Part shown: positions 1 through 9,293 of the stretch, piece after piece | Layout of the letters: each line of letters opens with the position of its first letter | Position numbering within the stretch: position 1 is the first letter of the stretch | Assembly (NCBI RefSeq): GCF_001436775.1 | Contig: NZ_AYZC01000002.1 | Span: forward strand, 1 to 62,716 | Origin: Lactobacillus acetotolerans DSM 20749 = JCM 3825 | GTDB taxonomy: Bacteria > Bacillota > Bacilli > Lactobacillales > Lactobacillaceae | DNA: 62,716 bases | Reading direction: 5' to 3' | The notes under the pieces: model-generated | The model's database searches: none | Seen by the model: the letters and a program-made list of their open reading frames with translations, nothing else | Told to the model about the DNA's origin: nothing | Translations under genes and position numbers: made by a program

Positions 1-40
1 AGTGCCGGATCATGAATCCGTCGATTCATAATCCAACACT
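1..40 (-). repeat. 40-base near-perfect palindrome at the window edge
   Basis: Base i pairs with base 41-i for 18 positions around a 4-base loop at 19-22. Fifteen pairs are Watson-Crick. The three exceptions (5/36, 6/35, 11/30) are C-A on the forward strand but G-U on the reverse strand, so a reverse-strand RNA would form an unbroken 18-pair helix. The hairpin therefore probably belongs to a transcript running leftwards out of the window, as a terminator or a repeated palindromic element. It starts at base 1, so it may be cut by the window edge. Its identity is unknown. Confidence 0.5.
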
Positions 41-171
41 AGGTTAGTCTGTTTTGTTGCTTTTAAAATTATGGAGCAAATATCATGAAAAAATTTTTGG
101 TTAATGCTAAAAAGAAAATAATTAAATCTATAGTAATTAGTTGATAAATATATGATAAAAGCAGTAAATAA

Positions 172-200
172 TTGAAGCTACGGCGTATTTAGGCTACAAT
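172..200 (+). promoter_or_regulatory. Probable sigma-A promoter of the iscS-thiI operon
   Basis: A -35 box TTGAAG at 172-177 is followed by a 17-base spacer and a -10 box TACAAT at 195-200, which puts the start of transcription near 207. The leader would be about 48 bases and contains the terminator-like hairpin at 216-240. Inferred from consensus matching only. Confidence 0.5.
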
Positions 201-215
201 TTATAAGTCATTAGA

Positions 216-240
216 CGGTCAAAAAATTGACCGCTTTTTA
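216..240 (+). terminator. Small terminator-like hairpin in the iscS leader
   Basis: CGGTCAA (216-222) pairs with TTGACCG (227-233) around an AAAA loop, followed by a short T-rich run. It ends 15 bases before the iscS start codon and lies downstream of the predicted promoter. It is either an attenuator of iscS-thiI or the terminator of an upstream transcript. The seven-pair stem is modest. Confidence 0.4.
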
Positions 241-254
241 AAGGGGCGTAATTT

Positions 255-1412
255 GTGATTTATTTTGATAATAGTGCAACAACAAAAATATATCCGTCTG
301 TTTTAGCAACTTATGATAAAGTTGCGCAAAATATTTGGGGTAATCCGTCAAGTTTGCACAAGATGGGGGACCGAGCACACCAAATGCTAGAAACCTCGCG
401 TAAGCAAATTGCAGATTTGCTTGGTACAAAGCAAGACGAAATCTTTTTCACTTCCGGTGGAACTGAATCTAATAACACTGCAATTAAGGGCACGGCTGTC
501 CAAAAGCGTGAATTTGGGAAACACATTATTACTTCTAGTGTTGAGCATGCTTCAGTTGCCAATAGTTTTACTAGTTTAGAGAATTTAGGTTACCGGGTAA
601 CTCGTCTTCCTGTAGATAAAGAGGGCCGGGTTAACGTTGATGATTTACGTCATGCTCTAGATTCGGATACCACTTTGGTTTCGATTATGGGTGTAAACAA
701 TGAAATTGGTACGATTCAACCAATAGATGAGATTAGTGATCTACTTGAAAATTATCCTACGGTTCAATTTCACGTAGACAACGTTCAGGCGCTTGGTAAA
801 AATATTTGGAGTAAGGTATTTACTCCAAGGGTTGATCTTTCAAGTTTATCGGCACATAAATTTCATGCACCACGTGGCATTGGCATTCTTTATAAAAAAG
901 AGGGTAAGATGTTATCACCATTGCATGATGGTGGTGGGCAAGAAAAGGGCCTGCGTTCAGGTACAGAAAATCTACCGGCTATTGCTGGTATGGCGAAGGC
1001 GATCCGTTTACTCTTAAAAGATGAACCTGAGAAAGCCGCTCGTGAAGCCGCAATCAAAGCAAAGATAGTTGCTTATCTAAAAGGGAAGCCAGGTATCACT
1101 ATTTTTTCACCAGTAAATTCAGGTTTTGCACCTCATATTTTATGTTTTGCCCTTGAAGGAATTCGCGGTGAAACTTTAGTTCATACCTTAGAAGAACACG
1201 ATATTTATGTATCGACTACATCTGCTTGTGCTTCAACTAAAGTAGATGAAGCTGGCACCTTGGTTGCAATGCATGTTGATGATAAAATTGCTACTAGTGC
1301 AATTCGTTTGAGCTTTGATGAGAGCAACACAATGAAAGAGGCTGAACAATTTATCACTGTTTTTGATAAAATTTATAATCATTTTGCTAAAATTAATCAC
1401 TTGGGAGAATAA
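255..1412 (+). CDS. iscS: Cysteine desulfurase (ThiI-linked paralogue)
   Basis: This PLP enzyme of the NifS/IscS family takes sulfur from cysteine as an enzyme-bound persulfide. The 385 residues include the N-terminal YFDNSATT strand, a SVEHAS histidine motif, the PLP lysine K202 in SAHKFH, the GGGQEKGLRSGTENLP segment, and the active-site loop SACASTK with C325. The start is GTG at 255, seven bases after AAGGGG. thiI begins 6 bases downstream, so the sulfur is expected to go to ThiI for 4-thiouridine in tRNA, as with NifZ-ThiI of Bacillus subtilis. A second desulfurase lies at 29571-30728 beside mnmA. The family is certain; the partner assignment rests on gene order. Confidence 0.93.
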   Translation: MIYFDNSATTKIYPSVLATYDKVAQNIWGNPSSLHKMGDRAHQMLETSRKQIADLLGTKQDEIFFTSGGTESNNTAIKGTAVQKREFGKHIITSSVEHASVANSFTSLENLGYRVTRLPVDKEGRVNVDDLRHALDSDTTLVSIMGVNNEIGTIQPIDEISDLLENYPTVQFHVDNVQALGKNIWSKVFTPRVDLSSLSAHKFHAPRGIGILYKKEGKMLSPLHDGGGQEKGLRSGTENLPAIAGMAKAIRLLLKDEPEKAAREAAIKAKIVAYLKGKPGITIFSPVNSGFAPHILCFALEGIRGETLVHTLEEHDIYVSTTSACASTKVDEAGTLVAMHVDDKIATSAIRLSFDESNTMKEAEQFITVFDKIYNHFAKINHLGE

Positions 1413-1418
1413 ACTTTA

Positions 1419-2636
1419 ATGAAATATACAGAAGTTATGGTTCGTTATGGGGAATTATCAACCAAGGGAAAGAACAGGAAAGACTTTATTGGCCGCCTTG
1501 CTGGCAATGTTACTAAAGTTTTGCGTGATTTTCCACAGGTTAAGATTTATCCTCGGCACGATCGGATGCACATTGTTTTAAACGGTGCGCCATTTGAAGA
1601 AATAGATAAGCGCTTGAAAAAAGTTTTTGGAATTCAAACTTATTCACCGACAATTAAGGTACCAAAGACATTAGCTGATATTGAAAAAATTTCATTGGAA
1701 ATGATGCAAGAAACCTTTAAGGATGGGATGACTTTTAAGGTTAATACCAAACGGAGTGACCACCAATTTAAGTACGATACTAACCAGTTGAACTCAATGG
1801 TAGGGGATTACTTATTTGATCATATGGATAACCTAAAGGCTGAAATGAAGCATCCAGATATGGTTCTTAGGATTGAAGTTCGTCAAGATGCTATTTATAT
1901 TTCCAACCAACTTTTACATGGCGTTGGTGGGATGCCGGTAGGTACTGGTGGTAAAGCTGTCATGATGCTTTCTGGTGGAATTGATTCACCGGTTGCTTCT
2001 TACTTAGCTTTAAAGCGCGGGGTAGATATTGAAATGGTTCATTTCTTTAGTCCGCCGTATACTACTGAAAAGGCCTTAGCAAAGGCAAAAGAATTAACCG
2101 GCATTCTTGCTAATTATGCTGGTAGGATTAACTTTATTGCCGTACCGTTTGCTGAAATTCAGGAAACCATTAAGGAAAAGATCCCTGAAGGATATTTAAT
2201 GACTGTCCAAAGACGATTCATGCTGCAATTAGCTGATCGTATCCGTGCTAAGCGTGGTAGTATGGCCATTTTCAACGGTGAATCTGTTGGGCAAGTGGCC
2301 TCACAGACATTGGAATCAATGTTTGCAATTAATGATGTGACTACTACGCCGGTTATTCGTCCTGTCGCTACGATGGATAAAACGGAAATTATTGATCGGG
2401 CAAGAAAAATTGGTACATTCGAACTTTCGATTAAACCATTTGAAGATTGTTGCACCATTTTTGCCCCACCAAGACCTAAGACCAAACCAAAGGTAGAAAA
2501 GGCTCGTAAATATGAAGAAAGATTAGATGCCGAAGGTTTGATCCAAAGGGCAATGGATGGTATTAAAGTTACACCAATCTATCCAAACCAGAAATTTTTA
2601 GAGGATAAAGCTCAAGAAGATGCTGATTTACTTTAA
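1419..2636 (+). CDS. thiI: tRNA 4-thiouridine synthetase ThiI
   Basis: ThiI adenylates U8 of tRNA and replaces its oxygen with sulfur. The N-terminal ferredoxin-like and THUMP regions span roughly residues 1-165. The PP-loop ATP site SGGIDS is at 185-190, followed by the adenylation domain. At 405 residues it lacks the C-terminal rhodanese domain of the enterobacterial enzyme, as is usual in Firmicutes, so the persulfide should come directly from the desulfurase next door. ATG at 1419 has GGGAG upstream and lies 6 bases after iscS, which makes a two-gene operon. The downstream valS has its own promoter and T-box. Confidence 0.96.
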   Translation: MKYTEVMVRYGELSTKGKNRKDFIGRLAGNVTKVLRDFPQVKIYPRHDRMHIVLNGAPFEEIDKRLKKVFGIQTYSPTIKVPKTLADIEKISLEMMQETFKDGMTFKVNTKRSDHQFKYDTNQLNSMVGDYLFDHMDNLKAEMKHPDMVLRIEVRQDAIYISNQLLHGVGGMPVGTGGKAVMMLSGGIDSPVASYLALKRGVDIEMVHFFSPPYTTEKALAKAKELTGILANYAGRINFIAVPFAEIQETIKEKIPEGYLMTVQRRFMLQLADRIRAKRGSMAIFNGESVGQVASQTLESMFAINDVTTTPVIRPVATMDKTEIIDRARKIGTFELSIKPFEDCCTIFAPPRPKTKPKVEKARKYEERLDAEGLIQRAMDGIKVTPIYPNQKFLEDKAQEDADLL

Positions 2637-2642
2637 TAAAAA

Positions 2643-2651
2643 TGCTATAAT
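2643..2651 (+). promoter_or_regulatory. Extended -10 promoter for the valS T-box
   Basis: TGC followed by TATAAT (2646-2651) gives a TGn-extended -10 element. No convincing -35 box is present. It lies just after the thiI stop codon and just before T-box stem I, where a T-box promoter belongs. Confidence 0.6.
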
Positions 2652-2659
2652 TTTTAACA

Positions 2660-2890
2660 AAGCATTAATCAAGAGGTATTAACTTTATTAACAGAGAAAC
2701 GCCGAAATGCTGAGAGGCCGAAAGTTAATTTGTAGCTTGATTGGCTGATTAACTGAAAATATTAGTAAGTTAATCCGGACACTTCATAAGCACCGTTACC
2801 GCTATTAAGTGAAGTATATTTTATATGCTTAACGATAGGTGGTACCGCGGTTGGTAAATCGTCCTAGACAATATTGTCTAGGACTTTTTT
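2660..2890 (+). promoter_or_regulatory. T-box riboswitch, valine-responsive, controlling valS
   Basis: The T-box core AGGTGGTACCGCGG is at 2837-2850. It is followed by a strong terminator (2861-2884, GTCCTAGACAAT paired with ATTGTCTAGGAC) and a T run to 2890. Stem I closes with AATCAAG (2667-2673) pairing to CTTGATT (2736-2742). The bases before the 3' strand read GTA (2732-2734), a valine codon in specifier-loop position. Uncharged tRNA-Val should stabilise the antiterminator and allow valS expression. The specifier was placed by eye; the T-box itself is unmistakable. Confidence 0.95.
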
Positions 2891-2907
2891 ATTGGAAGGA
2901 TTTTTAA

Positions 2908-5547
2908 ATGACAGATTTAGCACCTAAATATGACCCTAATAAGGTTGAAAAGGGCAGATACCAAAAATGGCTTGATGAAGACTTATTCAAACCATCAGGT
3001 AATAAAAAAGCCCACCCGTATTCAATAGTTATTCCGCCACCAAATGTAACTGGTAAATTGCACTTAGGTCACGCATGGGATACCGCAATTCAGGATACTT
3101 TGATTCGTTTCAAACGGATGCAGGGATATGACACCCTTTATCTACCAGGGATGGACCATGCTGGTATTGCTACTCAAGCTAAAGTTGAAGCCAAATTGCG
3201 TGAACAAGGTAAAGACCGTCACCAAATGGGACGTAAAGCTTTTGTCAAACAGGTTTGGGACTGGAAAGATGAATACGCTAGCATAATTAAGGCTCAATGG
3301 GCAAAACTAGGCCTTTCTCTAGATTACTCAAGGGAAAGATTTACCCTTGATAAAGGCCTTTCTAAAGCTGTTCGTAAAGTCTTCGTTCAACTTTATAATG
3401 AAGGCTTAATTTATCGTGGCGAGTATATTATTAACTGGGATCCGAAGCTGGAAACTGCTTTAAGTGATATTGAAGTTATTCATAAGGATGATAAGGGTGC
3501 CTTTTACTACATTAAGTACCCATTTGTTGATGGTTCGGGTTACGTTGATATTGCAACTACTCGTCCAGAAACCATGTTCGGTGATACGGCTGTTGCTGTT
3601 GCACCAGGGGACCCAAGATATAAAAAGATTGTGGGTAAAGAATTAGTTCTGCCACTTGTTGGTCGCCATATTCCGATTATTGAAGATCATCACGTTGATC
3701 CTAAATTTGGTACTGGTTTGGTAAAAATCACTCCAGCTCACGATCCAAATGACTTTGCCGTTGGTAACCGCCATAACTTAAAGCGGATTAATGTGATGAA
3801 CGATGATGGTACGATGAATGGTGAATGCGGCAAATATGAGGGCATGGACCGCTTCGATTGTCGTAAAGCATTAGTCAAGGACCTTAAAGACAAGGGTTAT
3901 TTGATTAAAGTCAAGCCAATTGTTCACTCAGTTGGTCACTCTGAGCGTTCTGGTGTTCAAGTTGAGCCAAGACTCTCAACGCAATGGTTCGTTAAGATGA
4001 AGCCATTAGCACATGCTGCTTTGAAGAATCAAGATACTGATGACAGGATAAACTTTGTTCCGGCAAGATTCGAACATGCTTTTAAACAGTGGATGGAAAA
4101 TATTCATGACTGGGTAATTTCTCGGCAATTATGGTGGGGACACCGTATTCCTGCTTGGTATAATAAGAAAACCGGTAAAGTTTATGTCGGTGAAGAAGCA
4201 CCAAAAGACATCGAAAATTGGCGCCAAGATCCAGATGTTTTAGATACCTGGTTTTCAAGTGCATTGTGGCCATTTTCAACCATGGGTTGGCCGGATACTG
4301 ATGCTCCGGATTATAAACGTTACTTTCCAGTTAATGCCTTAGTTACTGGTTATGATATTCTTCCATTTTGGGTATCCAGAATGATCTTCCAAAGTTTGCA
4401 CTTTACTCATAAGCGTCCATTTAATGATGTTGTTCTGCACGGTTTGATGCGGGATGAACAAGGTCGTAAGATGAGCAAGTCCCTTGGTAACGGTGTGGAT
4501 CCAATGGATGTAATTCATAAATACGGTGCAGATGCACTTCGCTGGTTCTTGTTAAACGGTACGGCTCCTGGTCAGGATAGTCGTTATGATCCTAAGAAAT
4601 TGGGTGCTGCTTGGAACTTTATCAATAAGATTTGGAATGCATCTCGGTTTGTAATCATGAACTTACCTGAAGATGCACAACCTGCTCATATGCCTGACAC
4701 ATCTAAGTTTGACCTAGCTGATAGTTGGATTTTTGATCGTCTTAACCATACAGTTGGTGAAGTTATTCGTCTGTTTGATGAATACAAGTTTGGTGAAGCC
4801 GGTCGTGAACTATATAACTTTATCTGGAATGATTTTTGTGACTGGTACATTGAAATTTCTAAAGTTGCTTTAAACGGTGATAATAAGGAATTAAAGACAA
4901 GAAAACAAACCAACTTGATCTGGATCCTTGATCAAATTTTACGGTTAATGCACCCAATTATGCCATTTGTAACGGAAAAGTTATGGTTATCGATGCCACA
5001 TGACGGCAAGTCAATTATGGTTGCCAAGTATCCAGAAACTCATAAAGAATTTGAAAACAGGCAAGCGAACGAGGATATGGCCTTCTTAATTGAAATAATC
5101 AAAGCCGTTCGTAACATTCGGATGAAGGTTAATGCTCCAATGTCTTCACCAATTGATATCATGATTCAATTAGATGATGAAAAAGATAAGCATGTTTTAG
5201 ATGATAATGCAGATTATGTTGAAAACTTCTTGCATCCTAAGAAATTAGTGGTTGCTGCAAAAGTTGCTGCTCCCAAATTCGCTAAAACTGCGGTAATTCC
5301 TGGTGCCCAAATTTTTGTTCCGTTAACTGAATTAGTCAACGTCGATGACGAAATTAAGCGAATGGAGAAAGAAGAAAAGGATCTTGAAGCTGAAGTTAAG
5401 CGCTCAACTAAGAAACTTTCTAACCAAGGCTTTGTTGCTCATGCTCCAGAAGCAGTTGTCAACAAAGAAAAAGCAAAAAAAGCAGATTACGAAAGTCAAC
5501 TTACTGGGGTTCGTGAAAGAATTCAAGAATTGAAAGAAAGTAAGTAG
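2908..5547 (+). CDS. valS: Valyl-tRNA synthetase
   Basis: A class Ia synthetase of 879 residues, the normal length. The HIGH-type motif HLGH is at 52-55 and KMSKS at 521-525. The CP1 editing region lies between them ([12 protein letters not shown] near 215). A tRNA-binding anticodon domain follows, and the protein ends in the coiled-coil arm typical of ValRS (highly charged, about residues 810-879). It lies 17 bases after the T-box terminator and reads directly into folC, so folC is probably co-transcribed with it. Identity is certain. Confidence 0.98.
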   Translation: MTDLAPKYDPNKVEKGRYQKWLDEDLFKPSGNKKAHPYSIVIPPPNVTGKLHLGHAWDTAIQDTLIRFKRMQGYDTLYLPGMDHAGIATQAKVEAKLREQGKDRHQMGRKAFVKQVWDWKDEYASIIKAQWAKLGLSLDYSRERFTLDKGLSKAVRKVFVQLYNEGLIYRGEYIINWDPKLETALSDIEVIHKDDKGAFYYIKYPFVDGSGYVDIATTRPETMFGDTAVAVAPGDPRYKKIVGKELVLPLVGRHIPIIEDHHVDPKFGTGLVKITPAHDPNDFAVGNRHNLKRINVMNDDGTMNGECGKYEGMDRFDCRKALVKDLKDKGYLIKVKPIVHSVGHSERSGVQVEPRLSTQWFVKMKPLAHAALKNQDTDDRINFVPARFEHAFKQWMENIHDWVISRQLWWGHRIPAWYNKKTGKVYVGEEAPKDIENWRQDPDVLDTWFSSALWPFSTMGWPDTDAPDYKRYFPVNALVTGYDILPFWVSRMIFQSLHFTHKRPFNDVVLHGLMRDEQGRKMSKSLGNGVDPMDVIHKYGADALRWFLLNGTAPGQDSRYDPKKLGAAWNFINKIWNASRFVIMNLPEDAQPAHMPDTSKFDLADSWIFDRLNHTVGEVIRLFDEYKFGEAGRELYNFIWNDFCDWYIEISKVALNGDNKELKTRKQTNLIWILDQILRLMHPIMPFVTEKLWLSMPHDGKSIMVAKYPETHKEFENRQANEDMAFLIEIIKAVRNIRMKVNAPMSSPIDIMIQLDDEKDKHVLDDNADYVENFLHPKKLVVAAKVAAPKFAKTAVIPGAQIFVPLTELVNVDDEIKRMEKEEKDLEAEVKRSTKKLSNQGFVAHAPEAVVNKEKAKKADYESQLTGVRERIQELKESK

Positions 5548-5548
5548 T

Positions 5549-6826
5549 GTGAATTTTACTAATGCTAAAGATGTAATTTCTTACCTTTATTCGCTGCCTA
5601 AATTGCACCCCAAAGGTGATTTATCTTATGTTAAGCGTGCTTTAGATGTGCTGGATAATCCCCAAAATAAGGTAAAGACGATTCACGTAACGGGCACTAA
5701 TGGTAAAGGTTCTACTTCTTACTATATAAGTAATTTACTCAGAAAGGCCGGTCAAAAGACTGGTCTTTTTGTCTCACCTTATGTATTTGAATTTAATGAG
5801 CGGATTCAATTAAACGGTAAAAATATTAGTAATTCTGATCTGGTAAAAGTTGCTAATCAGGTTGAAAAAGCGATAACTAAGATTAAAAGAAATGATCCCG
5901 ATTTTTCTTTGGTTACCTTTGAATATGAAACAGTAATGGCTTTTACTTTTTTTGCAGAGCAGAAATGTGATTATGCTGTAATCGAAGTTGGAATTGGTGG
6001 CGAGCATGATAAGACCAACGTAATTACGCCTGAAGTAAGTGTAATTACTACAGTTGGGCTTGATCATGAAAAGATTATCGGTCCAACAATTCAAGATATT
6101 GCTCATGAAAAAAGTGGGATTATCAAGTCTCATCGACCAGTGGTTGGAGGAAATATTCCTAAGACTGTTTTACCCATTATTGAGAAAAAAGCTGCGCAAG
6201 AACATGCACCTTTCTATTTATTAGGACGAAATTTCATTGTTTCTGATGATAAAAGGGTCGTTTATAAAGTTAAGAACAAAACCTTGTCTTTCATATCCCA
6301 TCCGAAGGTGGAAAGTTATGATATTGCAGTTGCAGTCCAAGTGTTTTCTTTATTACATTTACCTTTATCGAACGCTTTGATTGAGCAAGCGGTTAATCAG
6401 ACGAAAATTCCTGGACGTTATCAGTTGTTAAAGGAAAATCCAATGATTATCCTGGATGGTGCGCATAATATTCAGGCAGTGAAAAATTTACTTGAATTTG
6501 TGCATAAGCAAAAGAAAATAAGAGACGGTCAAGTCAGAGTTTTGATTACCATGATGAAGGATAAGGATTTAGAACAAGTATTTTCATTATTTGATAAAGC
6601 GGACAGGCTTTTGCTTACGACAATATCGTATCCAAGGGTTGCAAAAAAAGCAGATTTTCCTGTTGCTGTTCAAAAAAAGTATCCGTATGAAGCAAATTGG
6701 AAAAAAGCTTTTGACGAATTGAAAGATGCGAGTGAGGATAATGATATTTTGCTTGTCACCGGATCTTTTTACCTGGTTAGCGAAATTCTAAATATGGGGG
6801 AAGCAAATGCAAGTTCAGGGTATTGA
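5549..6826 (+). CDS. folC: Folylpolyglutamate / dihydrofolate synthase
   Basis: A Mur-ligase-family enzyme that adds glutamate to folates, and in many bacteria also makes dihydrofolate. The N-terminal ATP-binding loop HVTGTNGKGS is near residues 45-54. SGIIK and GAHN (ILDGAHNIQA) are typical of FolC, and 425 residues is normal. The start is GTG at 5549, one base after the valS stop, so translation is probably coupled. The last 20 bases overlap the next gene. I see no other folate-synthesis gene nearby, so a salvage and retention role is likely. Confidence 0.94.
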   Translation: MNFTNAKDVISYLYSLPKLHPKGDLSYVKRALDVLDNPQNKVKTIHVTGTNGKGSTSYYISNLLRKAGQKTGLFVSPYVFEFNERIQLNGKNISNSDLVKVANQVEKAITKIKRNDPDFSLVTFEYETVMAFTFFAEQKCDYAVIEVGIGGEHDKTNVITPEVSVITTVGLDHEKIIGPTIQDIAHEKSGIIKSHRPVVGGNIPKTVLPIIEKKAAQEHAPFYLLGRNFIVSDDKRVVYKVKNKTLSFISHPKVESYDIAVAVQVFSLLHLPLSNALIEQAVNQTKIPGRYQLLKENPMIILDGAHNIQAVKNLLEFVHKQKKIRDGQVRVLITMMKDKDLEQVFSLFDKADRLLLTTISYPRVAKKADFPVAVQKKYPYEANWKKAFDELKDASEDNDILLVTGSFYLVSEILNMGEANASSGY

Positions 6827-7484
6827 TGATGATATTAACGGTATACTTCTTGATATGGATGGATTATTGATTAATTCGGAGCGTCTATACTGGGAAGCCA
6901 ATATTCAGGCAGCCAAAGAAGATAATTTAGACACGCCCAAAAACACGTATCTAAAATTGTACGGCGCAACTGAAAAAGATATGCAAAATTTTTATCATAA
7001 ATATTTTAAAACAAGCAAAGAACGGGATCGGTTTGTTAAACGAACTGACGATTTGGTTTGGAAATGGACTGATGAAGGAAAATTAAAATTACAGCCTGGA
7101 GTTCAGGCAGCTCTCGATAAGTTTCAAAAATTAAATTTACCGATGGCGATTGTTTCTAGTAATTATGAGGATGTAATCGAGCATGCAATGTGGGCTACTG
7201 GGATTCGTAATTATTTTAATTTTCATTTAAGTTACAATGATGTACAAAAAAATCATATAAAAGCTAAACCAGCCCCAGATATTTATCTTTTAGCTGCAAA
7301 AAAATTGAGAATACCTAAAAAGCAGATTTTAGTTTTTGAAGATTCATCGACTGGCGTCGAAGCAGCTAAAAATGCTAATCTAAAGTGTGTGATGGTTCCC
7401 GATTTAATGCCAGCTTCAGATAAAGATAGAAAGAATGCAGTAATGATCTGTAAAGATTTCTTTGATTTTCTTAAAAAGATTTAA
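6807..7484 (+). CDS. HAD-superfamily phosphatase (subfamily IA)
   Basis: A predicted phosphatase or phosphomutase of the beta-phosphoglucomutase-like group, 225 residues. It carries LLDMDGLLINSE (motif I, nucleophile Asp), IVSSNY (motif II Ser), AKPAPDIY (motif III Lys) and FEDSSTGVEAA (motif IV acidic pair), with a helical cap domain near residues 25-95. ATG at 6807 follows GGGGGAAG by about five bases and lies inside the end of folC. The substrate cannot be read from the sequence. The overlap implies expression with valS-folC. Confidence 0.88.
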   Translation: MQVQGIDDDINGILLDMDGLLINSERLYWEANIQAAKEDNLDTPKNTYLKLYGATEKDMQNFYHKYFKTSKERDRFVKRTDDLVWKWTDEGKLKLQPGVQAALDKFQKLNLPMAIVSSNYEDVIEHAMWATGIRNYFNFHLSYNDVQKNHIKAKPAPDIYLLAAKKLRIPKKQILVFEDSSTGVEAAKNANLKCVMVPDLMPASDKDRKNAVMICKDFFDFLKKI

Positions 7485-7523
7485 CCCTTTTTACGTATTT
7501 AGTAATGAAGGGAGCGATTTTTA

Positions 7524-8147
7524 ATGAAAATTGCAAAATCAAATCATTACTTAGTAAATACCGATATGGAATTGGTATTAAGTTTAGTTAATCAACTTGA
7601 AGAATTGGGTATAACCAATTTTAATCAATTAAAGAAGAAAATAACGCAGTTAAGAATTACTGATTTTGATGATGTACTTAAATACACCACTGGTCCCGAT
7701 TGTGACCAGGATATTGCAATAATTATCGAAGAATTGATCGATCGCCTAAGATTCTCAAAGCCTGATCGTGAGTCAGTTTTTACTTCGAGTAATGAAGTAG
7801 GCACTTATTTAGCTGATAAATTAGTGGGACGAAAGCAGGAGGAATTTTGGGCTATATATATCGATAATAGTAATCATATTATTGCTGAAAAACGAATTTT
7901 TGTAGGTACTTTAGATAAGACGATTGCACATCCACGCGAAGTTTTTCGCTGGGCCATGATCTACGCATGTGCAGGGATGTTCATTGTGCATAATCATCCG
8001 AGTGGCAAACTTTTCCCGTCACAGAGTGATCTTATGTTAACAAGAGAAATGGACAAGGCAGCAAAATTAATGAAGGTTCGACTTTTAGATCATTTTATTG
8101 TTGGTAAAGGTCATTATTTAAGTATGAAGGAGAATGAATTGTTTTAA
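7524..8147 (+). CDS. radC: RadC-family JAB/MPN domain protein
   Basis: UPF0758 family, 207 residues. The N-terminal helix-hairpin-helix-like region precedes a JAB1/MPN metalloprotease-like domain. Its zinc ligands are visible in FIVHNHPSGKLFPSQSD, HNHPSG being the family signature, and the C-terminal LLDHFIVGKGHYLSMKE is also characteristic. The historical link to DNA repair is doubtful and the function is unsettled. An ATG start follows GAAGGGAG. It lies directly upstream of mreB, its usual place in Bacilli. Confidence 0.93.
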   Translation: MKIAKSNHYLVNTDMELVLSLVNQLEELGITNFNQLKKKITQLRITDFDDVLKYTTGPDCDQDIAIIIEELIDRLRFSKPDRESVFTSSNEVGTYLADKLVGRKQEEFWAIYIDNSNHIIAEKRIFVGTLDKTIAHPREVFRWAMIYACAGMFIVHNHPSGKLFPSQSDLMLTREMDKAAKLMKVRLLDHFIVGKGHYLSMKENELF

Positions 8148-8190
8148 ATTCATTAAAATTCCGGTGAAGATCTGTTTTAGGCTGAGTTTA

Positions 8191-8199
8191 TGCTATAAT
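8191..8199 (+). promoter_or_regulatory. Extended -10 promoter for mreB
   Basis: TGC plus TATAAT (8194-8199) forms an extended -10 element about 40 bases before the mreB start, in the gap after radC. The -35 region is weak. Confidence 0.55.
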
Positions 8200-8241
8200 T
8201 ATTCAAGATTTAAAGACTGCAATAATTAAGGAGAGATTTTC

Positions 8242-9246
8242 GTGTTTGGATTAGGTACAAAAAATATTGGCATAGATTTAGGTACGGCCAATACTCTTGT
8301 TTATATGGAAGGTAAAGGAATTGTTTTAAGGGAACCTTCTGTAGTAGCAAAGAATACTCACACCGGTAAAGTCATTGCCGTTGGCTCAGAAGCTAAAGAA
8401 ATGATTGGTAGAACACCAGCTAGCATAAAGGCTATTCGTCCAATGAAGGACGGTGTTATTGCTGACTATGATACAACAGCAGCAATGCTTAAATATTTTA
8501 TGGAAAAGACGGTGGGTAATTCAAAGCCTTCAGTAATGATTTGTGTTCCATCAGGTGTTACTGAGGTTGAAAAACGTGCAGTTATTGATGCTGCCCGTGT
8601 TGCAGGTGCCCGTGAAGCATTTGTTATTGAAGAACCATTCGCTGCAGCTATTGGTGCGGGACTTCCAGTTATGGATCCAACCGGTTCAATGGTTGTTGAT
8701 ATTGGTGGTGGTACTACCGATGTTGCTACTATTTCTTTAGGAGGGATTGTTTCCTCTACCTCAATTCGTCAAGCTGGTGATAAGTTTAATACCGCCATTG
8801 CTAATTATGTTCATTCCAATTTTAATTTATTGATTGGTGAGAGAACATCTGAAGACATTAAAATTCAAATTGGTTCAGCTTCAGTTGAAAAAGCTAAAGA
8901 TATTGAATCTATGAATATTCGTGGTCGTGACTTAGTTACTGGCTTGCCAAAATCAGTTGATATTAAGGCAGTAGATGTAGCTAAAGCTATTCAAGATGTT
9001 GTTCAGGATATCATCATTGCTATTAAAGAAACTTTGGAACAAACTTCTCCTGAAATTGCAGCCGATGTTATTGATCATGGTATTGTTTTGACTGGTGGTG
9101 GCGCCTTACTTAAGAATTTACCAAATGTAATTTCTGATGCCACAAAAGTTCCAGTATTTATTGCGCAAGATCCACTTGATTGTGTAGCAATTGGTACCGG
9201 TGAATCTCTTAAAAATATTGAAACAATGCGTAAGAGTCGTAAATAA
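8242..9246 (+). CDS. mreB: Rod-shape actin homologue MreB
   Basis: A bacterial actin that organises lateral wall synthesis. The 334 residues begin with the phosphate-1 motif [13 protein letters not shown]. The phosphate-2 motif [18 protein letters not shown] is near residues 150-167, and the adenosine motif [11 protein letters not shown] is near 283. N-terminal FGLGTKNIG is typical. The start is GTG at 8242 with AAGGAGA. A rho-independent terminator separates it from mreC, so mreB can be made in excess of mreCD. Confidence 0.97.
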   Translation: MFGLGTKNIGIDLGTANTLVYMEGKGIVLREPSVVAKNTHTGKVIAVGSEAKEMIGRTPASIKAIRPMKDGVIADYDTTAAMLKYFMEKTVGNSKPSVMICVPSGVTEVEKRAVIDAARVAGAREAFVIEEPFAAAIGAGLPVMDPTGSMVVDIGGGTTDVATISLGGIVSSTSIRQAGDKFNTAIANYVHSNFNLLIGERTSEDIKIQIGSASVEKAKDIESMNIRGRDLVTGLPKSVDIKAVDVAKAIQDVVQDIIIAIKETLEQTSPEIAADVIDHGIVLTGGGALLKNLPNVISDATKVPVFIAQDPLDCVAIGTGESLKNIETMRKSRK

Positions 9247-9251
9247 TAATA

Positions 9252-9277
9252 AAAGCCGGCTATGGCCGGTTTTTTCT
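9252..9277 (+). terminator. Terminator between mreB and mreC
   Basis: CCGGC (9256-9260) pairs with GCCGG (9265-9269) across a TATG loop, and A/G-T pairs extend the stem by three. A run of T residues follows to about 9276. It lies inside what otherwise looks like an mreBCD operon, and no clear promoter is seen before mreC, so it probably attenuates rather than fully stops transcription. Confidence 0.75.
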
Positions 9278-9293
9278 TTAGGATCAGTTCTGT

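Noticed and set aside
2159-2485. Reverse frame of 108 codons inside thiI
   Set aside because: Antisense shadow of a certain gene, no ribosome site, no family resemblance.
5810-6133. Reverse frame of 107 codons inside folC
   Set aside because: Shadow of folC with no supporting start site.
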